DNA of 64,000 nucleotides from NCBI GenBank assembly GCA_033558025.1, contig JAUCEF010000014.1, positions 4,030,001-4,094,000 of the forward strand, written 5' to 3'. The notes under the pieces are model-generated. The model searched no databases. It was not told the origin of the DNA and worked only from the letters and a program-made list of their open reading frames with translations. The translations under genes and the position numbers were made by a program. This DNA is from Phytophthora sp. 'mugwort' (taxonomy: Eukaryota > Oomycota > Peronosporomycetes > Peronosporales > Peronosporaceae). Of the stretch, positions 30,009 to 40,074 are shown piece after piece; position 1 is the stretch's first letter; every line of letters begins with the position of its first letter.

Positions 30009-32243
30009 ATGGCGGAAGCTGCAGCTGCCCCCGCTGCCGCGCAACCCCAAGCGGCAGCCAACACCAAATACTACATGAAGAACGCCGTGTTCTCCATGAT
30101 TTCGCTCTATCTAGCGCACCAATTCGCCGGTTATATCTCGAACCGCGAGGACCCCATTGCCTGTGACCTGCACGTGAACGACCACTCGTGGTTCGGTGAG
30201 AGGCGCTACGAGTCTCTGCGCTTCTTCGACCCCAAACAGACCCACCACGAGACACAGTACGTGCCTATGCGTGACGGTGTCGACTTGGCTGTGGACTCGT
30301 ACCTGGCTGACTACCTCTGGGACAAGCAACAGAAGGTGCCCACCGTGCTCTTCCCCACGCGTCATGGCCGCGGCTACACGCTCGATTTCCCCTTCAACAT
30401 ATTCACACGCTACGAGCGCAAGTTCACGAACCCTCGGGTCAACGCCTATGTGCAGCGCTTCGTCACCAACGGATACGCCTGGGTCTCAGTGGATGTGCGT
30501 GGCACAGGCGCCTCGGCTGGTACCAAGGAGTTTGACTTCGCCAACGCTGAAGTGCAGGACGCGTATGACGTCATCGAGTGGATCACCAAGCAGCCTTGGA
30601 GCAATGGAGAGGTCGCTGTTTTCGGCCAAGGACTGGACGGTGTTGGCGCTCTCCTTGCAGCGGCTAGTGGCCACCCAGCTCTTAAGGCTGTCTCAGTGAA
30701 TAGTGCCCCCGTGGACGTCTTTCAGGATGCTTTCTTCCCTGGTGGCGTCAAGAACGAGAAGGGGTTGAACGACTGGGCGTCTTTCACTGGCGCGACGGAC
30801 CGTCAGATCCGCTGGGACAGTATCCCGACCTTCAAACCGCGTCTGATGCTCAAACATTTTGGCGGTGAAGTTTACCGCGTGGATGACGACGACGCAAAGT
30901 TTGATAACTACATTTACCAGCATATGAAGAACCCGGATCTGACTAAAGAGCTCAAGGACGTGCACTACCGCGACGACAAATTGGCTTCGATTGGTGTGAC
31001 TGTCGAACAGTTGGATGCGATTCGCCACCTTGGCGCGATAGCAGCTTCTGGTATTGCACTGCAGACATCGGCTGGTTTCTTTGATATGGCGGTGGCCCGT
31101 TCGAGCATTTTACTATTCAAATACCTTACAAACACACTCGATGCAGACACGGCTTCCTTACTGCCAGAGCTGCCGAAGAAGGCACTGGAAGCGATTCAGA
31201 AAGATACAACTCACCACCGTCTCACGCTTGGACCCTGGAGCCACGCTGGTGTCGACAATGCGGACCCATTTGCACAGTCGAAGCAGAAATGCTTCTACCA
31301 CCTGGACGAGGTGAGCCGCTTCTTCGACCACCACATGTACGCTAACCGTCGTAAGATCACTAAGCTTGAGGACGAGCTACCGGTGCACTACTTCACTATG
31401 GCCCACAACCGCTGGAAAGAGTCGAGCACGTGGCCACCGGCTTATGTGAGCGACGAGACGTTCTATCTTGGTGCTAATAAGGAGTTCCAGTCCGAACCAG
31501 AGACAGAAGCAAGCGAAGTGACTCACAATGTCACTGTGAAGCCTACACTGGACGTGGTTTCACGCTGGGATATGCTCGACCATCTCTTTGGTCTGCGCCC
31601 AATGTACTACAACGACCGTGCGTCACTCACGGATCAGTACGCGACGTTCGTAACCCCGGAGCTGCCTCTGACAGAGATCACGGGAGAGGCTGAGCTTCGT
31701 CTCTTCTTCTCGGTGAACCAGCCTGATGTGAACCTTGTGGCATATCTGGAAGATGTCGACTACACGGCCCCGTTCCCGAATGAAAACAAGCGTCCTGGCG
31801 TCACGTACGTCACAGAGGCGCTACTGAACCCGGTACACAAGACGATCCGCCCGGACTCGAGCGTACACTCGTTCAAGCGCGCCGACTCGCGCGAGATCGT
31901 GCCCGGTCAAGTGTATGAGGCTGTTTTCCGCTTCGAACCGACCTCGTACGTGGTCAAACGCGACCACCAGGTCCGCATTTCTGTGGGTGTCGCCAGCCCG
32001 CCCGATTTCGGTTCGGCAGGTCAGAAGGAGGCTACCAAACTCACTATCCACTTCGGAGGCGTTTACCCGACCAAGCTCACGCTGCCATCGTATACGGGTA
32101 TATACAACGCCAACGTGGTGCCTCGCGCGGAGATAGTCGACGACTTGGAATCGATCCCGATCGAGTCTAGTGAAATGACCTCGACTAAGGAGGAGGTTGT
32201 GGACGAGTTCGCCGAGGTGCCTGAGGCCAAGGATGAGCTATAG
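30009..32243 (+). CDS. CocE/NonD-type S15 family alpha/beta hydrolase, nucleophile replaced
   Basis: A 744-residue protein starting MAEAAAAP at the first in-frame ATG. It has the layout of X-Pro dipeptidyl-peptidase (S15)/CocE acyl hydrolases: an N-terminal alpha/beta hydrolase domain (VSVDVRGTGAS at about 159-169) and a C-terminal jelly-roll (about 520-720). The family's nucleophile elbow is FGxSYxG; here it reads FGQGLDG, so the Ser position is Gly208 (codon GGA). The expected catalytic Asp (GFFD, D359) and His (GPWSH, H412) are present. An N-terminal hydrophobic stretch (about 24-37) is weak as a signal peptide. It may be an inactive hydrolase fold or use another residue; the substrate is unknown. 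The gene is intact and richly coding, so it seems to be under selection. Confidence 0.85.
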   Translation: MAEAAAAPAAAQPQAAANTKYYMKNAVFSMISLYLAHQFAGYISNREDPIACDLHVNDHSWFGERRYESLRFFDPKQTHHETQYVPMRDGVDLAVDSYLADYLWDKQQKVPTVLFPTRHGRGYTLDFPFNIFTRYERKFTNPRVNAYVQRFVTNGYAWVSVDVRGTGASAGTKEFDFANAEVQDAYDVIEWITKQPWSNGEVAVFGQGLDGVGALLAAASGHPALKAVSVNSAPVDVFQDAFFPGGVKNEKGLNDWASFTGATDRQIRWDSIPTFKPRLMLKHFGGEVYRVDDDDAKFDNYIYQHMKNPDLTKELKDVHYRDDKLASIGVTVEQLDAIRHLGAIAASGIALQTSAGFFDMAVARSSILLFKYLTNTLDADTASLLPELPKKALEAIQKDTTHHRLTLGPWSHAGVDNADPFAQSKQKCFYHLDEVSRFFDHHMYANRRKITKLEDELPVHYFTMAHNRWKESSTWPPAYVSDETFYLGANKEFQSEPETEASEVTHNVTVKPTLDVVSRWDMLDHLFGLRPMYYNDRASLTDQYATFVTPELPLTEITGEAELRLFFSVNQPDVNLVAYLEDVDYTAPFPNENKRPGVTYVTEALLNPVHKTIRPDSSVHSFKRADSREIVPGQVYEAVFRFEPTSYVVKRDHQVRISVGVASPPDFGSAGQKEATKLTIHFGGVYPTKLTLPSYTGIYNANVVPRAEIVDDLESIPIESSEMTSTKEEVVDEFAEVPEAKDEL

Positions 32244-32758
32244 GAACGCTGTAGGCACAAGTCAAATGGTAATGCGGTCAAGCTATAATACGTTGATCGT
32301 TTCCCCATTCTTAGACATTTATGATACAGGACGGTGTTTGACCAGTTTATCCCACTTAAACTTTTAGTACTTTTTTTTTTTTACAAACCTCAAACAGAAT
32401 CCCAAGTCGAAATATACGTGACATTACTTACGTAAACCACACTCATATGCTACTGTTGTAGTTTATTACTGCTATTTTCAAATTACTTACGTAAACTACC
32501 CTCATATAGGTTAACTGCTATTTTCAAAAACAAATGTAAAAAGAAGCACTTCCATTTAATATCTGGCAAATCTCGAACTGAAACATCCAAAAGTTTGAGT
32601 GGAAGCGGACCAAAAAGTGTACTGGTATTAACATGACGCAATGATGTTGTAATACAGAACAACGCTTTGTAGGCAATAGTGGTGGTGCACGAAGTAGAGT
32701 TTAGCTGATGATCTGGTTGTCGAAATAACTTTTCCTCACGACTTTTTTCAATTACGCG
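32244..32758. other. Intergenic region with a short tandem repeat
   Basis: Downstream of the hydrolase gene. Apart from the 59-bp repeat listed separately I see nothing. A run of 12 T occurs at about 32,371. Confidence 0.4.
32423..32530 (+). repeat. 59-bp imperfect tandem repeat
   Basis: ATTACTTACGTAAAC at 32,423 recurs at 32,482, and both copies contain CTCATAT and end in CTGCTATTTTCAAA. Two copies with several differences, in an intergenic AT-rich stretch. Confidence 0.8.
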
Positions 32759-33745
32759 TTGAACTCCGTAGACGTCGTCAATGTCAACCCTTTTGCAGCC
32801 ATATCGAGCAAAAATTGCTGTGTCATGATCAGAGCGCTCAGTCTTTCGACAGGCCAATTGGCCACGAGATCTCGGACAGTCAAGTTCACGCAGTGTGACA
32901 GCGCCTCGCCCACGATGACGAGCTTGTCGGCACGCTGCAAGGATTTGATCAGAGCCGTGTTCAAGCTGCAAATGGGTACGTTAACAGCATTAGATAAAAC
33001 ATTTTTTAATCCCTCGACAATATTTTCGTACCTTGTGGACGGATCATAGGGCAGTTCATACTCCGCTCTTAAGGCAGAATAATGCTCAGTAAACGGGTTG
33101 CTGCCTTTCATCACATATTGGATCGGCTATCGTGACTCTTTCGTCCACTCGAGGGCAGCTGCCAGAACGTCCGGAACGATATTATGGCCCGGTGATCCGA
33201 TCACACAGTGCTCTGGCCAGATTGTGAGAGAAACTTACCACTGGCGTCCAGTGACTGAGTGTACGCCAGCACGTACTCGTTCAAGCTCGGGTCTCGTGGC
33301 TTCCACACGCCTTCCGTGATGTTCTGCGCGTAGATCGTCGTGAAAGGGTTTGGAGACGCCAGCGTCGTTCTCCCAGAAGATTCCGTGGGCAATGTGGTAC
33401 CGTTGGTGCGAGTCCATGGTCAGTACAACCTGCAATAACTCGGACGTGTGGCCGTGATGAAGGCAGCAATGTGGGCAGCATCTTCGTTGGCCAAGTCAAT
33501 ATCAAGCGAGCCTCCAGGATGGAAACTGACTTGCTGGTCAATGACGAGGAGACCTAGTCCACCTTGGGGATTCCGTTGGCCAAACGAACAGCCTTGTCGA
33601 TGGTAGCGCAATCTTCCATGTCGGTAGCTGTGCTTGAGGCTGCAATTGTAGATAGCAGGAAGGCAGCACAGGCAGCAAGTTTGGAGTGGAATATGGTGCA
33701 GATGTTAAGCTTAAAGTCGAATCCGATGCCCCGGAGCTGGAACTT
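32759..33745 (-). pseudogene. Isochorismatase/nicotinamidase-like hydrolase, decayed
   Basis: On the minus strand the pieces, in order, are: a hydrophobic leader (KLAACAAFLLSTIAASSTAT, about 33,715-33,625) like a signal peptide; GLGLLVIDQQVSFHPGG with the catalytic Asp; VVLTMDSHQRYHIAHGIFW; TIWPEHCVIGSPGHN; VMKGSNPFTEHYSALRAE; and VIVGEALSHCVNLTVRDL with the catalytic Cys. This is the cysteine-hydrolase family of nicotinamidases and isochorismatases. At least three frameshifts (about 33,560, 33,445 and 33,215), an in-frame TAG at about 33,127 and an internal deletion after LSALIMT break it. A 66-nt intron, 33,031 down to 32,966 (GTACGA..TTGCAG), restores the family alignment. A 3' splice site CTCATTTCCAG at about 33,749 suggests a lost first exon. 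Confidence 0.75.
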
Positions 33746-34306
33746 CTGGAAATGAGCTTTCGAACAGCATACAAAAGAGCTTAGCTTTTAGCGGTAAATT
33801 TACGCTAGGTTCTCATTAAACGCATGTTTTTTTATGTCTCCTGGTGATCCGAACTGAGGACCCAACGACGCTGAACCGGTAGGTTTTACATTCGCTACTA
33901 TTTAATGATATTAATCTCGATGACGTCAGCAAAGTAAATACGAAAGTTTCTACGGACTATAACTAAGGTGTTAGTTCGTGAGCCGTTAGATGAAAGTGAG
34001 GTTACTTCAGAGGAAAAGCCGTGAACCACATAACACACGGTCGCGTAGTATACACCTTTCAGCATCTCGTTCGTCTGTCTCCTCTTGAGGCATCGTGTCA
34101 TCGCTGGTGGAGCCACGTTCTGAGTGGTAACGCAAGCACACTGTGCCGTGATGCTTCACACTATCGGGTCCAACGGCATCCGGTCGTCCCCACCCAGGCG
34201 GCGGCAGTCCGTCTGTCGCTTCCGCAGCTACGTGATCCCCTCCAGAAGATAAAATACTCGGACAATACGAAGCGTTTTGCCAGCAACAAGTCTACAATAA
34301 ATTGAT
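33746..34306. other. Region between the isochorismatase pseudogene and the LRR gene end
   Basis: The minus strand from 34,291 to about 34,010 stays open for about 86 codons in the frame that would follow a second, 57-nt intron of the LRR/EF-hand gene; it may be its alternative 3' exon. Otherwise nothing is recognised. Confidence 0.3.
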
Positions 34307-37300
34307 TCAATACAAAGACGTCGACAAAAGACACAGTAGAGAACGTACATGTTCCTGTAGCGCGAGTTGTGCCAGCATCTGCACAAGTTCCCGTTCGTCG
34401 TGTATACTTAAATCCAAGATCGGATATTGTCGATCTGGCTGCATGGGGTCCAATATATTGAGCCATCCAAGTCGTCGAACACATTCCTCTTGGTCTTCTA
34501 GTGAAAGACCATCGTATATCTACACATCGCAACGTAATCAGCATCAACTTCTTCGTCTTTTCACCCTTCTCGGTGATGTAAAATATGTACCTGGATGAAG
34601 TTTTCAAGGTCAATAATACGAGAAAAAGCCAGACAAGCAGCTCTAGCACGAGCTCTAACTGCGTTCGGCAATGTGTTGATAAGTTCCTGTGCTTGGACAC
34701 AGCTCAGCCAGCGATCAGCCACTAGAATCTCCAGTAGCAACAACTTTTGTTGCAACTCCTCGACTGTGTTTGTGAGTCGACTCATTTTCTCGTCAGCTAC
34801 ACTGCGTCTCCTATGCTGTTTATCTGTTTGCGTCATCACGTAGCAGCGTAAATACTCCCAATGTCCAAGAGCTTGCGTCTTCTTGTCGTTAAACGTCTGA
34901 ACATCTTGCTCCTGGTCGTGACAATCTCCACAAAGCTTCGAGATCTCATTATCACTTGGAGGAGACGCTAAGACAGCTAAAAGTTGTTCAAATCGACGCT
35001 GACTTAACGGTTTTGTGCCTCGTGGCGGTCGAGTGGTGCTCACGTAGTAAAAAACGAGCTTGGAAGGACGTGAGAGCAAGCTCGAGACCGTATGCTCGTC
35101 TTGTGGTGGTCCTAGTAGTTTGTTCAGGATATAAGTGCTCGAGAGCAACACTGGCTCACTATCCAGTGTAGCCCATCTAAAGTTCTCCCAATTTCCACTT
35201 TGTGAAGTATCTCCACGTCCTGAGCGCCATCGACTGAATTGTTTTTCTTCATGAGCGATTAACGCTAATCTACGCAGTGCGACACGATGATCATCACGAG
35301 TTAGATCGAAAGAGTAGGCGTTTGTTAGGGAGCCGAGCAGTAGACTGTACAGTGGAGACTTGAGCCATCGACGCAACGCAAGACGTTCAAGCCATTGGTT
35401 GTGAATATCCAAAATTCGAGTTACTAGACTTGTCGCTTCTCGGTGATCAATGATCCAAGGCAGCAATTTCGCAAGTGCTGTCAGTCTTTTTCCCGCTCGA
35501 ACAGTAGACGACGCTACTCCTTGTCGCGTAAGAAGCTGCTCTCCTTGAAAGGAAGATAGATACATTCGTGATTCAGCCAGGACGCTATACAAGAACTCGG
35601 TCTGCTCTGTAAGGTTACGACTTATGCTCGACGCATTGACCAGTAAGCTTGAAAACATGCTAATAGGCATGAGTTCTGCGTCTGTCCGGTGTGTTTTGTC
35701 CCCGAGATTGTCACTAGCTTGATGAAAACTATCGTCCATGTCGACAGTACCGCCAATGTGAACAAACTCTGCAGTGAGCTGCCCCGTGTCTGGAATGTGC
35801 CAGACCGTTCCGGACACAGCTTCATACAGCTCCAGCGTCATCATCTCAGCTTCCCTGTCGTTCTTTGCCTCGACGTCTGTCAACACTTCGGACGTCATAA
35901 ACTCAAGGAACTCGGACGCGTCGATTTCGCCCGAGCCATCGAGATCGTATTTCGCGATCATGCGAGCGATAGCGTCGTCAATTTCGGCGCGTTCCGTCAC
36001 GCCGAGCAGTTGAAAGACGCGTCCAAGTTCGTCGCTATCCAACGAACCTGAGCTGTCGACATCGACAAGTGCAAAGCCAAGACGTGCGAAGAGATCGGCA
36101 AACTCGCGCTTGTATAGAGCGCCACTCTTGTCATAGTCATATTTCTCTAATAACTCAGCGAGTTGCTGGTCGGAGACATCGAGACCGCAGTTTCGTAGTG
36201 CGTTGACAAGCTCACTGAGCTCCACAGAGCCCGAGTCATCCCCATCTAGACGCTGGAACAACATTGTCACAGGATTAAGCACTGTATCAAGCAAGCGGAG
36301 ATTTTTGTGGTTGTCGAACGACGCCTCCACTGATGTTGAAGAAGGTTTTAAACAGCATGTGACCATCTCAAGCTTTGTTACTTGTCCTTGACCTGTGAGA
36401 TACTCGAGTGTGGCAAAGTGATAACGTGAAGGATACGAGACAGCGAGTCGCACTAACTCGTGGGCTACCATGTGCTCATAGGCGTCACTGAGCGTTAAGA
36501 CGTAGCTACCTGCTGGATCAGCTGGATTAAAGACTTGCAATTGCTCCTTGTCTGTAGCTGTAGACACGTTTAGACTACACTCCAGAAGCGAAAGTTGACA
36601 AACAGCTGACGTAGAGCGGGGAGCACAACTTGCATGCAAAAGTGCTTTTCCACCTTGAACACCCAACGGATTTCCATCGAGGATTAGCATTAATAACGAG
36701 GCATTGACGGCTAAACCACTGGCGAGTCCCACGCCACCACGAGCTGAAATACCGTTGTAACTTAACGTGAGTCGTCTTAACCGCGCGCCGGCACGCAAGG
36801 CGTGAGCGAGAGACAACGCTCCGTTATCTTTCAACGAGTTGTAGCTTAGATTAAGCTCTCGCAATTGATAATTCATAGGTAAAGCTGCAGCAAGAACGCC
36901 ACAGCCGACAGCACGCAGGTGATTCCACGATAAATCCAAGTGTTGTAATGTCAGATTAGCAGTAAGCATGACACCCAGCGCTTCGCTCGCGGTTAAGAGC
37001 TTGACAGGTTTGTTTTCTTCCTCGTCTTCTTCTTCGTCTTGGTCAATTAATTGCTTCCCGACACTCACAAACGTCTGTAAACCGATCCGATTCCCACGAA
37101 GTAAAAGCTGATCGATGGATTTATTGTGCTCCAAAGCTTTAGCCACTCGTTTACACTCGTCATCACTCAGTGAGACTTCATTCAGAGTTAATACACGCAG
37201 CGTACAGAGGTTAGAGCGGATGTAACTTCGAAGAACGTTAGCAGCTTCGACTCCTATCGGGTTTAACGACACGTCAAGCGACGTGAGCTGAGGTTTGTTC

Positions 37301-38265
37301 TCTAATGCTCGTAACAAGCATCTGATACCGACATCCGTCAATCGGTTGTCACACACATTGATACTCTCGACAAGTGGCAGTTCTGGCAAACAGGCCGCAA
37401 AACGCACGATAAAATTGTCTCCTAGACCCTGATGACTGAAGTCGAACACACGTTGGTTGTATTCTTTCCGCAAGAGAAGCGTTGGAGCTGTTTGACTCTC
37501 TGCGAGACATGTACCAAGGAAAAGTGTACGCGGGGAACGCGGTACGGATGAAATGAGGCTCAAATCGCCACCCGAAAGCTGCGTCTGGTTTAGTGTTGGT
37601 AAAGACCGTCGCATTGTGGAGCGTCTGTGACCGAGGACGCTCGAGTTATTGCGTAACGAGGCTCGATGATGAGATTCATGTGTGTTGAGATCCACAAAGA
37701 GATGAGGTTTACGGTGTAGTTCTCGGTACTTTTGATAGTAACAAGTGCGTGCCTCAGGTCCGAAATATTTGAGTTTTGGACTGGAACCACCGATTTCCAT
37801 GTCCAATTGAGAATGTTGCAGTAAATTTTCTCGTGCATCTGTCGCTTCTTGTACTGCAATCTCCGATAACATTCGTACGTCGGCTAAAGGTGCAAAGACG
37901 AACGTGCGTCTGGATAGTGAAGATGGCTCACTAGCGATGGTTATGGCTGTCCTATGAGGTTTATGCTCCTTGCGCTGCTGTCGGTGCTGCTCCAGTAGCT
38001 TCTCCACTTGGTCGTAAGACTCGTCGATTGTCATGGGACGTCCCGCTTTTGGCTGCTTCTTTGTACCAATAAGCGACGGATTTGAAATGGCTACTGTTGC
38101 TATGCTTTTCAATGAATTTGGCTGTGGACTCAACGCTGGAGGCTTAATGGGGGATGGTGTTAATGGGGATAGTGAGGAAGACACCACGAATGGTCTCGTA
38201 GACTCCTTGCGAGCGCGGAAGCACGGGTTAACTGAATTATCGAGCATTCCTTTCTCCCAACTCAT
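34307..38265 (-). CDS. Leucine-rich repeat protein with four EF-hands
   Basis: ATG at 38,265. Residues about 290-535 hold RNase-inhibitor-type leucine-rich repeats (LTSLDVSLNPIG; LQHLDLSWNHL; LRELNLSYNSL). Residues 674-785 hold four EF-hand loops, all canonical: DGDDSGSVELSE, DYDKSGALYKRE, DVDSSGSLDSDE and DLDGSGEIDASE. A helical C-terminal region of about 440 residues has no recognised domain. The unspliced frame runs to a TGA at 34,561, but a 71-nt intron, 34,590 down to 34,520 (CAG/GTACAT..GTGTAG/ATA), joins cleanly in phase to a further exon (IYDGLSLEDQEECVRRLGWL), ending at 34,307. It is probably a cytosolic calcium sensor or scaffold. Divergent from the eIF4B-like gene, with a shared 0.4-kb promoter region. 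Confidence 0.85.
34520..34590 (-). other. Predicted 71-nt intron of the LRR/EF-hand gene
   Basis: Donor GTACAT follows CAG at 34,591; acceptor GTGTAG ends at 34,520. Skipping it replaces a seven-codon read-through by at least 70 codons of well-formed protein sequence. The length suits oomycete introns. Confidence 0.65.
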
Positions 38266-38662
38266 ACGACCTAAAAACTGCGTGGGAGCTGCAGTGTAGC
38301 CATTCTGCCTCCTGCTGGTTAGTGAAGAGAGTGGGAAAATGGTTGAGTTGATGACGTACGTGATGCGGAACTGGCGGAAACTGAGTCGTATGGTGGCCTT
38401 CAGGGCTGCGCTTCGATGTCATTAGGTAGTGGAGTAAGAACAGAGAGAGAGACCATGACAAGTATAGCTGTAGCCATGTTGAAGCGACCGTTACCCGTGG
38501 CAGAGTGTAGCCATGGTCTTTTCTCGTAAGTTGGTGTGGTTTACATAACCGCTCCACCAGCCAGCCATTCGCTACGCACTTGCCTCTTTTCTCCCTCTCC
38601 GACGTCATATTCCATCGTGCGGCCGGGCCCCCCACCTACCTCACTACATACAGCAGACAACT
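38266..38662. promoter_or_regulatory. Shared divergent promoter region
   Basis: The LRR/EF-hand gene (minus) and the eIF4B-like gene (plus) start 397 bp apart, so their promoters must lie here. CCATTCGC at about 38,567 is a partial initiator on the plus strand. GTACGT..CACTAACCAG on the minus strand (about 38,360-38,316) looks like a small intron in a leader, but no exon could be attached in phase. Confidence 0.4.
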
Positions 38663-39928
38663 ATGGTACGTGGCAAGAAGATCGGACTGGGCGAGTTCCT
38701 GGGCGACCAGGCAGCGGCCTACATCCCAGAGGCGTCTCTGCCCTCGGGCCCCCGCGCGCGCGCTGACGACGACGACGGAAACTTCCGTGGCGGCCGCGGT
38801 GGCGATCGCTTCGGTGGAGACCGCTACGGAGACCGCGAGCAAACGCGTAGTGATCAGTCGGACCAATGGCGCGGCGACCGCGGCGGTAGAGGCGGCGGCG
38901 ATCGGTTTGGAGGCCCCTCGCGTTATGATCGCCCTTCGCGCGACGAGTTCCAGGCTGAGGAGCGTCCGTCGCACATGCGTTTGAACCTGGCGCGTCGCGG
39001 CGAGAGCTCGGGCTCCAGCGGCGACGTACGTAATGGAAGCAGCGATAAGTGGGCCGGCGCCTTTGGAGCCGGCGGCGGCGGCCGTTTTGGAGACCGTGGC
39101 GACCGTGGAGGTGACCGCTTTGGCGACCGTGGTGACCGCTTTGGAGACCGTGGAGGCGACCGCTTTGGACGTGATGACCGCCACGGTGGAGACCGCTACG
39201 AGGGACGCGCGACAGGACGCTTTGCTCGGGGTGGTGACGAAGGTTTGTCCTCAGGTATGTCCAACATGCGCGTGAGCAGTCGACAGGAACAGGCGCCTGC
39301 GGAGCCTGAACAGAAGACGCGTGCTCAACTGAAGCGTGAGGAGCGCAAGAAGAAAGCCGAGGAGGAGCGTCTGGCTGCCGAGGAGGCCAAACGTGTAGCC
39401 ATTGAGGAGAAGAAGAAGGCTGAAGAGGCTGCAGCCAAGAAGGCCGAAGTCGACCGTGAGACGATGAAGCAGGTGCTGGCCAGCGGGAAGAAGGGGGAGG
39501 AACTCGCCGAAGTTGCTAAGGATATCTTCAAGAAGAACGGTCGTCCCAGTGGCTCTGTGCTCTTTGAAGCTGTCACGGCCGATGCCGAGGACGTGGCCAA
39601 GTCTAGTGCCAACTGGATCGCTATGCCCGCGTATGGTGAGCTACTCAAGTTCACTATGGAGGACTCCGACAAGAAGGATCAGATGGAGGCGCTGTACGCT
39701 TTGCAAGTGTTTCTGAACAAGTACGACTTCCCTAAGGGTTTGATCGAGAAGTGCTTTATGGCCCTCTACAGTCTGGACATCATTGACGAATCAGGCTTCT
39801 TTGAGTACAAGTACGACGTGGACGGAGACGCTCCTGGTCGCATGAAGGCTATTATCCAGACGTCGACGTGGCTCACGTGGCTTGAGACGCCTGAAGAGGA
39901 GAGCGATGAGGACGAGGACGACGAATAG
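38663..39928 (+). CDS. eIF4B-like protein with FGDR repeats and C-terminal W2 domain
   Basis: 421 residues. The N-terminus MVRGKKIGLGEFLGD resembles the short conserved start of eIF4B proteins (basic, then Leu-x-x-Phe-Leu). Residues about 45-180 are Gly/Arg/Asp-rich with repeated GDRFGDR/GGDRFG units, as in eIF4B and eIF4H-type RNA-binding regions. A charged helix (about 217-268, QLKREERKKKAEEERLAAEE) leads to a W2/eIF5C-like all-helical domain (about 270-410, with LEALYALQVFLN-like and YDFPKGLIEKCFMALYSLDI segments) and an acidic tail WLETPEEESDEDEDDE, the aromatic-acidic boxes typical of eIF5 and eIF2B-epsilon W2 domains. A cytosolic translation initiation factor is likely. The combination of an eIF4B-like N-terminus and a W2 end is unusual to me. 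It converges with the INPP4-like gene, with 146 bp between the stop codons. Confidence 0.85.
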   Translation: MVRGKKIGLGEFLGDQAAAYIPEASLPSGPRARADDDDGNFRGGRGGDRFGGDRYGDREQTRSDQSDQWRGDRGGRGGGDRFGGPSRYDRPSRDEFQAEERPSHMRLNLARRGESSGSSGDVRNGSSDKWAGAFGAGGGGRFGDRGDRGGDRFGDRGDRFGDRGGDRFGRDDRHGGDRYEGRATGRFARGGDEGLSSGMSNMRVSSRQEQAPAEPEQKTRAQLKREERKKKAEEERLAAEEAKRVAIEEKKKAEEAAAKKAEVDRETMKQVLASGKKGEELAEVAKDIFKKNGRPSGSVLFEAVTADAEDVAKSSANWIAMPAYGELLKFTMEDSDKKDQMEALYALQVFLNKYDFPKGLIEKCFMALYSLDIIDESGFFEYKYDVDGDAPGRMKAIIQTSTWLTWLETPEEESDEDEDDE

Positions 39929-40074
39929 ATTTCATGAGCGTGTTTTGGAGAAGGGACTTTACTTACGGTGTGTGCAGGCCCTCGGATGCTTCCTAGCATT
40001 AGTTGCGTGACTTAAGTTCCACTTCGAATGAAAATATGCGTTCCAAACGTCTGTCTACAGTGAACAGAACGTCT

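Noticed and set aside
34161..34700. 179-codon minus-strand frame near the LRR gene end
   Set aside because: It overlaps the gene's own strand in another frame; the in-phase spliced exon is the better explanation.
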